36,478 nt of DNA from Accumulibacter sp. (GTDB lineage Bacteria > Pseudomonadota > Gammaproteobacteria > Burkholderiales > Rhodocyclaceae). Shown piece after piece: positions 1 to 7,719 of this stretch (within the stretch, counting starts at the first letter, position 1; every line of letters starts with the position of its first letter). The notes under the pieces were generated by a model. The model did no database searches, had not been told where the DNA came from, and was given only the letters and a program-made list of their open reading frames with translations. Location: the NCBI GenBank assembly GCA_031266435.1, contig JAISAZ010000037.1, forward strand, positions 1 to 36,478, given 5' to 3'. A program made the translations under genes and the position numbers.

Positions 1-110
1 TTCAGGAGATCAAACGCAGGGCCAGAGGCTTTCGCAACATCGAGAACTTCATCTCCATGATTTATCTCGAAGCCGCTCACCTCGATTTCCATCTCCCCCA
101 CTTGAAATAG
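1..110 (+). CDS. Transposase, C-terminal end only (partial at window edge)
   Basis: An open frame enters from the left edge (codons from base 3) and stops with TAG at 108-110. The 35 visible residues begin QEIKRRARGFRNIENF and go on to ISMIYLEA. The run of basic residues followed by ARGFRNIENF resembles the C-terminal tail of ISL3-type and related DDE transposases, so I read this as the end of an insertion sequence whose body lies outside the window. The catalytic residues are not visible, so the family cannot be fixed. No clear terminal inverted repeat is seen between the stop and the next gene. Confidence 0.6.
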   Translation, partial: QEIKRRARGFRNIENFISMIYLEAAHLDFHLPHLK

Positions 111-125
111 CGAAGAACCGGTAAA

Positions 126-984
126 GTGTTGTCGGTTCTGATCGTCGTCGGGCTATTCGCTGCTTTTCCGGGTCGCTGGGCGTGGGAGAGGAAGCAAAAG
201 CAAGACGCCGCTGTGGCACTCTTTCAGAAAAAGCGAGCGGTCTACGAGGAGCGTTGCAAGACCGTGGCCGGAGAGAAGGTCTACAAGGCGGTGCCCGACG
301 TGGAAGGATTCCTGTTGCTCAAAGTACGACCGCGCGTTGGCGACAAGGAAAAGTCGGACATCCTATGGCCCGGTGCTGCGTTTGCTCTCGAAGAGCCTGC
401 GGAGGATCACATAAAAACCTTTCTCCCTTACGAAAACCCACTTCGCGTGTTTCGCCCGTTTAAACGCAACGAGGGGGGAGGGGTAGACCAAATAATACCG
501 ATTACGCCGCAGACGCGCGGACAACTTGGAAGCATCCTCGCGCCGGGGGGGCGCCCCGGCTACCGCTGGGTGGGCGTTATCGACGAGAAAGACGGGAAGC
601 GTTACCGCTATACTGCAAGTATCAAAGAAGTCACTCGCATGACGAAGGGGGGGGTGAAAAAAATACAATTTACGACCAGAGAGTATGTTCTCGACCGGGT
701 TCCTGCTCCATCCCCCCCCCCGTTACGCGGTGACCTACGAAGATCACGTGATTCCCGAAGAGCGCGCGTTGGGGCTTGCGAGCAGTACGATAAGAGTGCT
801 GGACCAGTGGAGCGGCGAGGTGCTCGGTGAGATGCTACGCTACGCGTGGACCCCCGAGAATCCGACCAAGGCCGAGCCGGCGCTGTGGCTGAGGGCGTAT
901 AAGTGTCCAGGGCATGCGCATGGGTCGGGTTCCGCCACCCGAAAATTTGTCGATCAAGTATTGATTCCCGCCAAGGAGAAATGA
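126..984 (+). pseudogene. Frameshifted membrane-anchored protein of polymorphic-toxin immunity type
   Basis: The gene starts with GTG at 126 (TTG at 129 is an alternative). It opens with a hydrophobic segment (LSVLIVVGLFAAFPG) followed by a soluble domain. The frame holds to about 720, where a run of ten cytosines (712-721) throws it off. The continuation RYAVTYEDHVIPEERALG runs in the +1 frame to TGA at 982-984. With nine cytosines it would be one protein of about 285 residues. The segment RCKTVAGEKVYKAVPDVEGF is echoed in the gene at 1332-1952 (LCEVEGGVHLYRDVGLVDGF), so the two look like paralogues. The family resembles small proteins that sit beside secreted toxin/lipase genes in Neisseria and other betaproteobacteria and may be immunity proteins; that role is inferred. 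It may be phase-variable, decayed, or a homopolymer sequencing error. Confidence 0.55.
712..721 (+). repeat. Poly-C tract (C10) at the frameshift
   Basis: Ten consecutive cytosines lie exactly where the reading frame of the surrounding gene switches. Loss of one C, or gain of two, would restore a single frame. G-runs of seven and eight also occur at 544-550 and 646-653. Such tracts are the usual substrate of slipped-strand mispairing. Confidence 0.8.
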
Positions 985-985
985 G

Positions 986-1174
986 ATGCCGAGCATTGCC
1001 GAATACCTGAAATACGCCAACCTGCAAATGGCCGCCGAGGCCTTGTTCGGATTTGATGCCAATATTACTCCGAATATGACTCCAGGAGAGCGGCTTGATA
1101 TCGGGAGTTGGCCGATGGCAATAGATAGTGCGTGGCTGACTACGGGTAACCGCCGTGCGAGCCTATTACTCTAA
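986..1174 (+). pseudogene. N-terminal stub of a secreted lipase/toxin-like protein
   Basis: The ATG at 986 has a good Shine-Dalgarno sequence (AAGGAG at 973-978) and lies one base after the upstream stop, so the two are co-transcribed. The 62 residues begin MPSIAEYLKYANLQMAAEAL and end GNRRASLLL. The pattern ANLQMAAEAL followed by WLTxGNxRAS is the N-terminus I associate with large betaproteobacterial lipase-like or calcium-binding-repeat effectors. Those continue for many hundreds of residues, and here the frame ends at once. The following 150 bases show no continuation in any frame that I can see. It is therefore read as a remnant left by a deletion. Family assignment is from memory of the motif and is tentative. 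Confidence 0.45.
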
Positions 1175-1331
1175 AAAAACAAGGACTTAGGGTTTTTCAG
1201 CGGATTCGGCATTGCTCAATAGTAGCGAGGGACTTATTTAGAAGACTGGCTTGATGGGCTTGTGTCAACGGGACTGTTCCAGCGTGGATTGGTCTGTTCG
1301 GTGCATTCACCTTAAAAGGTAAGGGCGTAAT

Positions 1332-1952
1332 ATGCTTGGACTATTTGTACTGGCGCTGATTTTCGGCTACATAACATTAATTTCGAAATTATTCAAGCGC
1401 TTTCGCCCTTGGTGGGCGAAAGCGATGGTTGTCGCTGCGGCGATTTGCATCCCAACCGCCGACGCTGTTTATGGGCGGATGAAGCTTAAACGCCTGTGCG
1501 AAGTCGAAGGAGGGGTGCACCTTTATCGGGATGTGGGCTTGGTGGATGGGTTTGAAACGGCCGCATCTTCGGTTCATAAGGATTGGTTAGGATATGGATA
1601 TCAATTCGTCGAAGGAAAGACGATTGATGGAAAACCTGCACGCCTTAGCCGAAATCCCGACGGAACAATCCGACAAGAAATGAATGTGATGCTGAAAAGT
1701 GAATATTCGTTTGGGACAACTATCGGAAACGTAAAAGATACTTATTTCCGAATTGAATACGTTGTCCGTAACCGGAATTCCAGCGAAGTGATTGGCCGAT
1801 TTACTAATATTGGTTTCAACGGTGGCTGGTTTGAGCGCTATATAAATAGAATTGGCGCCGGTAGCCCTGTTGCCGTTTGCGGTAAAAATATCTCAATCAT
1901 TGAATTTGTTACAAAAATTCTCAAACCTATCAATCGGGAGGCGATGAAATGA
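1332..1952 (+). CDS. Membrane-anchored protein, paralogue of the 126-984 gene (possible immunity protein)
   Basis: This 206-residue protein starts at ATG 1332. Two hydrophobic stretches near the N-terminus (LGLFVLALIFGYITLIS and AKAMVVAAAICIP) would anchor it in the inner membrane. The remainder is a soluble domain with two cysteines (in RLCEVEGG and VAVCGKN). Its LCEVEGGVHLYRDVGLVDGF matches the spacing of RCKTVAGEKVYKAVPDVEGF in the frameshifted gene upstream, including the Cys, Tyr, Val and Gly-Phe positions. It lies downstream of the toxin-like stub, and its stop overlaps the start of a second stub, so it belongs to the same effector/immunity-type cluster. No enzymatic motif is seen; an immunity role is inferred only from context. 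The DNA is more AT-rich than the core genes, as expected for an accessory cluster. Confidence 0.6.
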   Translation: MLGLFVLALIFGYITLISKLFKRFRPWWAKAMVVAAAICIPTADAVYGRMKLKRLCEVEGGVHLYRDVGLVDGFETAASSVHKDWLGYGYQFVEGKTIDGKPARLSRNPDGTIRQEMNVMLKSEYSFGTTIGNVKDTYFRIEYVVRNRNSSEVIGRFTNIGFNGGWFERYINRIGAGSPVAVCGKNISIIEFVTKILKPINREAMK

Positions 1953-1984
1953 GCGCGTATAGGTTGAGTCCATATATGGGCTGA
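1949..1984 (+). pseudogene. Start of a further truncated gene (11 codons)
   Basis: The sequence ATGAAATGAGCG places a start codon (1949) overlapping the TGA of the preceding gene, with GGGAGGCG upstream as ribosome binding site. The peptide MSAYRLSPYMG then stops at 1982-1984. The well-formed translation start with almost no gene behind it suggests that the body was deleted. Confidence 0.4.
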
Positions 1985-2349
1985 GGAACGAGAGCTACAA
2001 CGATTCCGTATGCGCGGGAATGATGGAATGGGGAAGATTTGTAAATGGAATGAAACCTTGGGAACGGCGCGCCGTGCCCCTACAAGATCGCGCAGCGTTC
2101 GACGGCGACGCACGGGCGTATGATGCTGTGGTTCCTCCCCTGATAAGGGGAGGATAGGAGGGGTTTGGGTGGCTTGAAAACCCGCCGACGCCCACCGAAG
2201 CGCCAGTAACCCCTTTCATTTCCCCCTTATCAGGGGGAAAGTGGGAAATCCACGCCTCATCGCTCCGCCCAGTGGTTTTCACCCGTTCGTTTTTCCTTCC
2301 GTTGGGGTTAGCAACGCTCACCCCAAACAATGCATTAATGAAAAAGAGG
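1985..2349. repeat. Gene-free stretch with palindromic repeats
   Basis: No gene is seen here. At 2068-2083 lies the GCGCGCCGTGCCCCTAC form of a palindrome that recurs at 11124, 12338, 15146 and 27899. At 2133-2241 a composite element begins with the hairpin CCTCCCCT-GATA-AGGGGAGG (2134-2153) and ends with TTTCCCCCT-TATC-AGGGGGAAA (2219-2240). Between them GGGGTT (2160-2165) and AACCCC (2208-2213) could pair. The two loops GATA and TATC are complementary. A related half-copy lies at 15203-15235. At 2305-2332 is a GTTGGGGTTAGC...CTCACCCCAA palindrome of the type repeated at 3211, 3511, 15314 and 27857. Confidence 0.65.
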
Positions 2350-2475
2350 TCAGGGATCAGGAGACAGAAAAAAACCGATCGGTATTTTGTTGATCTTTCC
2401 CGGCGGCGAAGCCGCCGCTGACCGATCTGATCCCTGTCTCCTGATTCCTGATACCTGATACCTGATACCTGATCC
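2350..2475. repeat. Heptad-repeat hairpin element, copy A
   Basis: The left arm at 2350-2367 (TCAGGGATCAGGAGACAG) is the inverse complement of the right arm, CTGTCTCCTGA..., which continues as a ladder of CCTGATA/CCTGATT heptads to 2475. Between the arms are the palindromes ACCGATCGGT (2374-2383) and GGCGGC-GAA-GCCGCC (2402-2416). The whole can fold into one long stem with internal hairpins. The same layout recurs at 12134, 26167 and 27722. Confidence 0.85.
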
Positions 2476-2479
2476 ATGC

Positions 2480-2508
2480 TTGACGAATTGTATAAAATAA
2501 TCGACAAT
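2480..2508 (+). promoter_or_regulatory. Candidate promoter/operator of the toxin-antitoxin pair
   Basis: TTGACG (2480-2485) could be a -35 box. TATAAA (2491-2496) or GACAAT (2503-2508, 17 bases from the -35 box) could be the -10 box. ATTGT (2487-2491) and ACAAT (2504-2508) form a short inverted repeat around the AT-rich centre, a plausible autoregulatory operator. A very similar TTGACGATTGTTATAAAA stretch stands upstream of the Fic gene at 12441. Confidence 0.35.
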
Positions 2509-2515
2509 CGACCGC

Positions 2516-2821
2516 ATGAACACGATCGAGACGACACCAAGCTTCGATGCTTGGTACTCGGCGTTACGCGACCCGCAGGTGGTATGGCGGGTAAATGCGC
2601 GAATCTTTCGGGCCGGACAGGGCAATTTTGGTGATGCGAAGCCGGTCGGTGAAGGCGTCTTCGAGATGCGTATCCATTACGGTCCGGGGATTCGCGTCTA
2701 TTTCAAGCAGACCGGGCGGACGATTTATTTGTTGCTGGCGGGGGGCGATAAATCTACCCAATCCGCCGACATCAAGGCCGCGCAGGACATCGCGCGGCAA
2801 TTGCAAGACAAGGACGATTGA
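2516..2821 (+). CDS. Toxin of a type II toxin-antitoxin system, RelE/HigB-like
   Basis: This 101-residue protein belongs to the 'addiction module killer protein' branch of the RelE/ParE superfamily, small ribosome-dependent RNases or gyrase poisons. The diagnostic part is the C-terminal half: VFEMRIHYGPGIRVYFKQTGR, then IYLLLAGGDKSTQSADI. It has the G-x-G-x-R-V-Y-F strand and the GGDKSTQ-DI motif that define this branch. The N-terminus FDAWYSALRDPQVVWRVNARI is the usual helical part. The length is normal. The toxin gene precedes its antitoxin (2825-3124) by only three bases, the order usual for this branch. It is flanked on both sides by heptad-repeat elements. Confidence 0.88.
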   Translation: MNTIETTPSFDAWYSALRDPQVVWRVNARIFRAGQGNFGDAKPVGEGVFEMRIHYGPGIRVYFKQTGRTIYLLLAGGDKSTQSADIKAAQDIARQLQDKDD

Positions 2822-2824
2822 ACG

Positions 2825-3124
2825 ATGGACGGAAAAATCAAGACGCGCCGTTGGGATATTCAGGAACACCTGAAAACCGAAGAAGATATGCGGCGCTTCC
2901 TCGAAGCCTGTTTCGAGGAAGCCGGGGACGATCCGGCCTTTCTCGCGAAGGCCTTTGGCGAAATAGCCCGCGCGCGCGGCATGACGGCGCTTGCCCGCGA
3001 GACCGGGCTCCACCGGGATACCCTCTACAAAGCGCTCTCCGGCGGGGGGAACCCCAGCTTCGGTACGGTCGTGAAGGTGGCGCGCGCGCTCGGCTTCAAG
3101 ATGATTCCCCAGCCGATTGCTTGA
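2825..3124 (+). CDS. Antitoxin of the pair, HigA-like helix-turn-helix protein
   Basis: This 99-residue protein matches the 'addiction module antidote protein' type, which binds the toxin encoded just upstream and represses their shared promoter. The N-terminal part (TRRWDIQEHLKTEEDMRRFL) contacts the toxin in related systems. The C-terminal half holds the helix-turn-helix: MTALARETGLHRDTLYKALS, then GNPSFGTVVKVARALGFKM. The start at 2825 follows the toxin stop by three bases, so translation is probably coupled. It appears complete and the pair should be functional. Confidence 0.88.
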   Translation: MDGKIKTRRWDIQEHLKTEEDMRRFLEACFEEAGDDPAFLAKAFGEIARARGMTALARETGLHRDTLYKALSGGGNPSFGTVVKVARALGFKMIPQPIA

Positions 3125-3134
3125 CGGGCAGAGG

Positions 3135-3690
3135 GCAGATGTCAGGCATCAGGGATCAGGAGACGGGAGACAGATGAAAGCCGATCGGTTGGAATGGCGG
3201 ATATAGGTTGGGGTGAGCGAAGCGATGCCCAACGTTCCGCAGGCGCGTATCAGGGATCAGATGAAAACCGATTTCAACCGCGAAAGGCGCGAAAGACGCG
3301 AAAGGTCTGTATTCCCAAAACTTTTTCGCGCGTATCCGTGTTTCGCGGTTCTTGAGTCATCAGCTTCGATGTTGGACTGAACGAATGTGAAGCCCAAGCT
3401 AACCTGGTGGGGTTTCGTCACTCCGGCGGCGAAGCCGTCCCTAACTAATCTGATACCTGTCTCCTGATACCTGATCCCTGAAGTGGCTTGCGCTTCGCGC
3501 AAGCGAGACGTTGGGCATCGCTACGCTCACCCCAACCTATGCGGAATGGGTTGTTTTCGTCACCGCGGCGGCGAAGCCACCGGTCGTTGATCTGATCCCT
3601 GATTCCTGATACCTGATACCTGATTGGCGGCGAAGCCGCCGCTAACTGATCTGTCTCCTGTCCTCTGATTCCTGATACCTGATTCCTGCC
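3135..3690. repeat. Composite repeat block with heptad arms, copy B
   Basis: No gene is seen in this stretch. Forward heptads (GTCAGGCATCAGGGATCAGG) run from 3140, followed by GCCGATCGGT, a GTTGGGGTGAGC...GCCCAAC palindrome (3208-3233) and a second short forward arm at 3249-3261. A run of CGCGAAAG units (3278-3304) is partly mirrored by TTTCGCGGTT (3341-3350). Reverse arms lie at 3449-3480 and 3590-3690, each after a GGCGGCGAAGCC palindrome. A GTTGGGCATCG...CTCACCCCAAC palindrome sits at 3510-3536. Several elements appear nested or stacked. The last reverse arm ends about 25 bases before the SRP RNA. Confidence 0.75.
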
Positions 3691-3716
3691 CTCTGCTTTG
3701 TGTTAAAGTAGCCGTC

Positions 3717-3811
3717 GGCGGGTCCCCTCCGCATTGCAGGGCGGCGAACCTGGTCAGGTCCGGAAGGAAGCAGCCATAGTCGTTTCCGCAAGTGCTGGGG
3801 TCAGGCTCGCC
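3717..3811 (+). ncRNA. ffs: Signal recognition particle RNA (4.5S, small bacterial type)
   Basis: This is the RNA of the bacterial signal recognition particle, which works with Ffh to target membrane proteins co-translationally. The invariant domain IV is plain: GGTCAGGTCCGGAAGGAAGC at 3752-3771, which holds the tetraloop GGAA and the asymmetric internal loop bound by Ffh. The ends pair: GGCGGG (3717-3722) with CTCGCC (3806-3811), and CCCC (3724-3727) with GGGG (3797-3800). A short T-run follows at 3819-3823. GTTAAAGT at 3701-3708 may be the -10 region. The upstream sequence is heptad repeat, and rimO begins 95 bases downstream. Confidence 0.95.
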
Positions 3812-3905
3812 CCTTCGCTTTTTCGCCGTCATCGATCATGCCTTTTTCAAACGCGCCGCACACGCGGGTCGGTCGCCCGATCGCGTCGGCGGCAAGATTT
3901 TTTCC

Positions 3906-5261
3906 GTGAGCGCGCCCGTCGCGCGACTTCCGAAAATCGGCTTCGTTTCCCTCGGCTGCCCGAAGGCGCTCGTCGATTCCGAAGAGATTCTGACGCGCCT
4001 GCTCGCCGAGGGTTATCTGGTTTCGCCGTCTTACGCCGACGCCGACCTCGTCGTCGTCAATACCTGCGGTTTCATCGATGAGGCCGTCGAGGAGTCGCTC
4101 GAAGCGATCGGCGAGGCGCTCGCCGAGAACGGGAAGGTCATCGTCACCGGCTGTCTCGGCGCCCGCGAGAGTCTCGTCCGCGAAGCCTGTCCGCGCGTAC
4201 TCGCCGTGACGGGTCCGCACGCGTCCGACGAGGTGATGCGCCATATCCGCGCCTGCCTGCCTCCGTGGGCCGATTCCTCCTATGCCTTCGATGCGCTCGT
4301 TCCGCCGCAGGGCGTCAAGCTGACGCCGGGGCATTTCGCTTATCTGAAGATTTCCGAGGGCTGCAATCACGCATGTACGTTTTGCATCATCCCTTCCTTG
4401 CGCGGCCCGCTCGTCAGCCGGCCCGTCGGCGACGTTTTGCGCGAGGCGCGCACGCTCGTTGACGCGGGCGTGAAGGAATTGCTGGTGATTTCGCAGGATA
4501 CGGGCGCTTACGGCGCCGACCTGAGATACCGGACGGGGTTTTACGGCGGACGCCCGGTCAGGACGCGGATCGTCGAACTCTGCGAGGCGCTCGCCGATCT
4601 TGGCGTCTGGATCCGTTTGCATTACGTCTATCCTTACCCCGCCGTCGACGGTCTTTTGCCCTTGATGCGCGAAAAAAAAATCCTGCCCTACCTCGATGTG
4701 CCCTTCCAGCACGCGAACGCGCGCATTCTCAGGGCGATGAAGCGTCCTGCCGACGTCGAGAATACGCTCGAACGCATTCGCGCCTGGCGCGCGGTGTGCC
4801 CGGAACTTGCGATTCGGAGTACCTTCATCGTCGGCTTTCCCGGCGAGACCGAGCGCGAATTCGAGGAGCTTCTCGATTTTCTCAAGGAGGCGAAGCTCGA
4901 CCGCGTCGGGTGCTTCGCGTACTCTCCGGTCGAAGGCGCGGCGGCGAACGCTCTGCCGGGGAGGGTGCCCGACACCGAGTGTGAGGAGCGTCGGCGGCGC
5001 CTGATGGAAGTTCAGGAGGATATTTCGGCGGAACGGCTCGCGGCGAAGATCGGACGGGAAATCGAAGTTCTCGTCGACGCCGTCGACGACGAGGGTTGCA
5101 TCGCCCGCTCGGAGGCCGACGCGCCGGAAATCGACGGACTCGTTTTCATCGACGGTTTTTTCGACGCGGAACCCGGCGTTTTTTTGAAGGTGCGCGTCGC
5201 GGACGCCGACGAGCACGACCTTTACGCCGAGGTTTCCGGTGGCGGGGAGAGCGATTCGTGA
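3906..5261 (+). CDS. rimO: Ribosomal protein uS12 methylthiotransferase RimO
   Basis: This radical-SAM enzyme methylthiolates the conserved aspartate of ribosomal protein uS12. The N-terminal MTTase domain has its three iron-sulfur cysteines in [24 protein letters not shown] and VTGCLGARE. The radical-SAM cluster motif CNHACTFC gives C153, C157 and C160. A TRAM domain ends the protein ([20 protein letters not shown] and following). [15 protein letters not shown] with [18 protein letters not shown] is the RimO, not MiaB, signature. I choose GTG 3906 ([17 protein letters not shown]), which gives 451 residues, the normal length. The open frame extends upstream to 3792, but that part lies within the SRP RNA. 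The last four bases overlap the next gene. Confidence 0.95.
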   Translation: MSAPVARLPKIGFVSLGCPKALVDSEEILTRLLAEGYLVSPSYADADLVVVNTCGFIDEAVEESLEAIGEALAENGKVIVTGCLGARESLVREACPRVLAVTGPHASDEVMRHIRACLPPWADSSYAFDALVPPQGVKLTPGHFAYLKISEGCNHACTFCIIPSLRGPLVSRPVGDVLREARTLVDAGVKELLVISQDTGAYGADLRYRTGFYGGRPVRTRIVELCEALADLGVWIRLHYVYPYPAVDGLLPLMREKKILPYLDVPFQHANARILRAMKRPADVENTLERIRAWRAVCPELAIRSTFIVGFPGETEREFEELLDFLKEAKLDRVGCFAYSPVEGAAANALPGRVPDTECEERRRRLMEVQEDISAERLAAKIGREIEVLVDAVDDEGCIARSEADAPEIDGLVFIDGFFDAEPGVFLKVRVADADEHDLYAEVSGGGESDS

Positions 5262-6661
5262 GCTTGATCGAGCGGCTTTCCGCGATCGTCGGCGCGGAAA
5301 ACGTGCTGACCCGGCCGGATGACGTGGAGGCGTATTTCATCGACTGGCGGAGGCGTTACCACGGGAGCGCGCGCTGCGTCGTGCGCCCGAAAACGCGCGA
5401 CGAGGTCGCCGGCGTCGTGCGCGCATGCGCCGACGCGGGCGTTGCGATGGTTCCGCAGGGGGGGAATACGAGCCACTGCGGCGCGGGAATTCCCGGCGAG
5501 GACGGCAAATCCGTGCTGATCAGCCTCTCGCGGATGAACGGAATCCGCTCGATCGACCCGACGAACAATACCTTGATCGCCGAGGCGGGCTGCGTTCTGC
5601 AAACGCTCCACGAAGCGGCTTCGAGCGTCGGTCGCCTCTTCCCGCTCTCGCTGGCCGCCGAGGGGAGTTGCCAGATCGGCGGCAACCTCTCGACGAACGC
5701 CGGGGGCGTCCATGTGCTGCACTACGGGACGATGCGCGAACTGACGCTCGGCCTCGAAGTCGTTCTGCCGAACGGGGAGGTCTGGGACGGTCTGCGCGGT
5801 CTGCGCAAGGACAACACGGGTTACGATCTGAAGCAACTTTTCATCGGCGCCGAAGGCACCTTGGGGATCATCACGGCCGCGGTCCTGAAGCTCTTCCCGC
5901 AGCCGAGGACGACGCTGACGGCGTGGCTCGCGGTCGAATCCCCGACGGTCGCGCTCGAAGTCTTCGGCCGTCTGCAAGGCGCGTTCGGCGGCGCGCTGAC
6001 CGCGTGCGAACTCATTTCGGACGTCTCGGTCGACCTCGTGTGCAAGCATATTCCAGGCTCGCGTCCGCCGCTCATCGAGGCGAGTCCCTGGCAACTTCTG
6101 ATCGAACTGACCGACGCGGGCGAGAACGACTCGCTTTTGCCCGCGCTCGAAGACTTTCTGGGAGAAATGCTCGAAAAGGGCGTGCTGACCGACGCCGTCC
6201 TCGCCGACGGCGGCGAGCAGGCGCGGCGCCTCTGGGCCTTGCGCGAAAACATCGGCGAAGCGCAAAAAGCCGAGGGCTTCAGCATCAAGCACGACATTTC
6301 CGTGCCCGTTTCGCGCGTCGCCGAATTCATGAAACGCGCGGATGCGGCGCTTGCGCGGGCTTTTCCGGGGATTCGCATCGTCGCTTTCGGGCATCTGGGC
6401 GACGGAAACCTGCATTACAACCAGTCGAAACCCGACGCCGCCGAAAATTCGGAATTCATCAAATTGCAGCCCCGCGTCAACCGGATCGTTTACGACATCG
6501 TTAATGAATTCGGCGGGAGCATCAGCGCCGAGCACGGTATCGGCCAGCTCAAGCGCGGCGAATTGTTGCGCTATACGAGCGCGGTCGAAGTCCAGACGAT
6601 GCGCGCGATCAAGGATGCGCTTGACCCGCAAGGGCTGATGAATCCGGGGAAGGTTCTGTGA
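5258..6661 (+). CDS. FAD-linked D-2-hydroxyacid dehydrogenase (GlcD/D2HGDH family)
   Basis: This 467-residue flavoenzyme is of the vanillyl-alcohol-oxidase/GlcD fold and should oxidise a D-2-hydroxyacid such as D-lactate, glycolate or D-2-hydroxyglutarate. The N-terminal FAD-binding domain shows [14 protein letters not shown] and [21 protein letters not shown], with [12 protein letters not shown] behind it. The C-terminal substrate domain has [12 protein letters not shown] and [13 protein letters not shown], whose histidines and glutamate bind the metal in D2HGDH and GlcD relatives. The GTG start at 5258 overlaps the rimO stop (GTGA) and has GGGGAGAG upstream. A longer frame beginning at 5096 lies wholly inside rimO and is not used. 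Substrate cannot be settled from sequence; there is no fused iron-sulfur domain, so a separate electron acceptor is expected. Confidence 0.88.
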   Translation: MSLIERLSAIVGAENVLTRPDDVEAYFIDWRRRYHGSARCVVRPKTRDEVAGVVRACADAGVAMVPQGGNTSHCGAGIPGEDGKSVLISLSRMNGIRSIDPTNNTLIAEAGCVLQTLHEAASSVGRLFPLSLAAEGSCQIGGNLSTNAGGVHVLHYGTMRELTLGLEVVLPNGEVWDGLRGLRKDNTGYDLKQLFIGAEGTLGIITAAVLKLFPQPRTTLTAWLAVESPTVALEVFGRLQGAFGGALTACELISDVSVDLVCKHIPGSRPPLIEASPWQLLIELTDAGENDSLLPALEDFLGEMLEKGVLTDAVLADGGEQARRLWALRENIGEAQKAEGFSIKHDISVPVSRVAEFMKRADAALARAFPGIRIVAFGHLGDGNLHYNQSKPDAAENSEFIKLQPRVNRIVYDIVNEFGGSISAEHGIGQLKRGELLRYTSAVEVQTMRAIKDALDPQGLMNPGKVL

Positions 6662-6671
6662 TTTTGGCAAT

Positions 6672-6701
6672 CGTCAAAAAGGTGGGTTTTTCTTTTTGAC
6701 G
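6672..6701. terminator. Hairpin CGTCAAAAAG / CTTTTTGACG
   Basis: A perfect ten-base stem (6672-6681 with 6692-6701) closes a loop GTGGGTTTTT just after the dehydrogenase stop. It is palindromic, with A- and T-runs within the stem, so it could terminate transcription. Two close relatives lie at 22281-22310 and 22453-22482, which makes it a dispersed hairpin family. Confidence 0.65.
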
Positions 6702-6738
6702 AACACTTATTTCTGATCGAAACGTAGAAAGGAAAAAA

Positions 6739-7719
6739 ATGAAAAGCGCTCGCAAAGTCGTCGTCGCCGAATTCGGCGAGCCGGAGGTCATGCAACTGCA
6801 AACGGTCGATCTCGCCGAACCCGGCGCGGGGGAAGTGCGCTTGCGCCAGACGGTCGTCGGCTTCAATTACATCGACATTTATCAGCGTCAGGGAAAGTAC
6901 CCGCTGTCGCTCCCCACGGGGCTTGGGCACGAAGCCGCCGGCGTCGTCGAAGCCGTTGGTGAGGGCGTCACCGATTTTGTTCCGGGCGACCGCGTCGCGT
7001 ACATGAACGCCGGAGTCGGCGCGTACGCGGACTACCGGAACGTCCCCGCCGATCGCCTCGTCGCGATTCCCGAAGGGGTTGGCGACGAAGAAGTCGCGGC
7101 GCTCCTCTTCAAGGGGATCACGGCGCAGTATCTGATCCGGAAAACGCACGTCGTGAAAGCCGGCGAGACCGTCCTCGTCCACGCCGCGGCGGGCGGCGTC
7201 GGGCAGATTCTGTGCCAGTGGGCGAAGGGTCTCGGCGCTTTCGTCATCGGGACGGCGAGCACGCCGGAAAAATGCGCGATCGCGAAAAAAGCCGGCGCCG
7301 ATATTGCGATCGACTATTCGAAGGAAGACTGGACAGACACCCTGCTCAAGGAGACCGGAGGGAAAAAAGCCGACGTCGTCTACGATTCCGTCGGGAAAGA
7401 CACTTTCTATAAGTCGATCGACTGCACGGCGCAATTCGGGATCGTCGTCGTCTTCGGCGCCGCTTCCGGCCCCGCGCCCGCGGTCGAACCCGAATACCTC
7501 AACAAAAAAGGCTGCCTCTACCTGACGCGCCCGTCGGTCTTCCCGCACAACGCGAACCCGCGCGCCTTCCGCGAGAACGCCGCCGACCTGTTTTCCGCCG
7601 TCTCTTCGGGGGTCGTCAAACCGAGCATCGGCGCGCGCTTCGCGCTCAATGATGTCGTGGAAGCACACCGTACGGCGATGTCGCGCAAAACGCAGGGCGC
7701 CGTTTTGATCATCCCTTGA
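6739..7719 (+). CDS. NADPH:quinone reductase, zinc-independent MDR family
   Basis: This 326-residue protein is a medium-chain dehydrogenase/reductase of the quinone oxidoreductase (QOR) branch, reducing quinones or enones with NADPH in the cytosol. The N-terminal GroES-like domain includes VVGFNYIDIYQRQGKYP and LGHEAAGVVEAVGEGV. The Rossmann domain carries VLVHAAAGGVGQILCQWAK, the AAxGGVG nucleotide-binding loop typical of QOR, and GADIAIDYSKEDW. The zinc-binding cysteines of alcohol dehydrogenases are absent. ATG 6739 follows GAAAGGA at a good distance. The C-terminus (ARFALNDVVEAHRTAMSRKTQGAVLIIP) is complete. The last 11 bases overlap convergently with mtfA. Confidence 0.9.
   Translation: MKSARKVVVAEFGEPEVMQLQTVDLAEPGAGEVRLRQTVVGFNYIDIYQRQGKYPLSLPTGLGHEAAGVVEAVGEGVTDFVPGDRVAYMNAGVGAYADYRNVPADRLVAIPEGVGDEEVAALLFKGITAQYLIRKTHVVKAGETVLVHAAAGGVGQILCQWAKGLGAFVIGTASTPEKCAIAKKAGADIAIDYSKEDWTDTLLKETGGKKADVVYDSVGKDTFYKSIDCTAQFGIVVVFGAASGPAPAVEPEYLNKKGCLYLTRPSVFPHNANPRAFRENAADLFSAVSSGVVKPSIGARFALNDVVEAHRTAMSRKTQGAVLIIP

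Noticed and set aside
3801-5216. A 471-codon open frame on the minus strand opposite rimO
   Set aside because: It is the complement of a strongly conserved radical-SAM gene in GC-rich DNA. Its product is rich in Arg, Asp and Val with no family motif.
5222-6670. A 482-codon open frame on the minus strand opposite the FAD-linked dehydrogenase
   Set aside because: It is antisense to a gene with full FAD and metal motifs; the composition is that of a GC-rich shadow frame.
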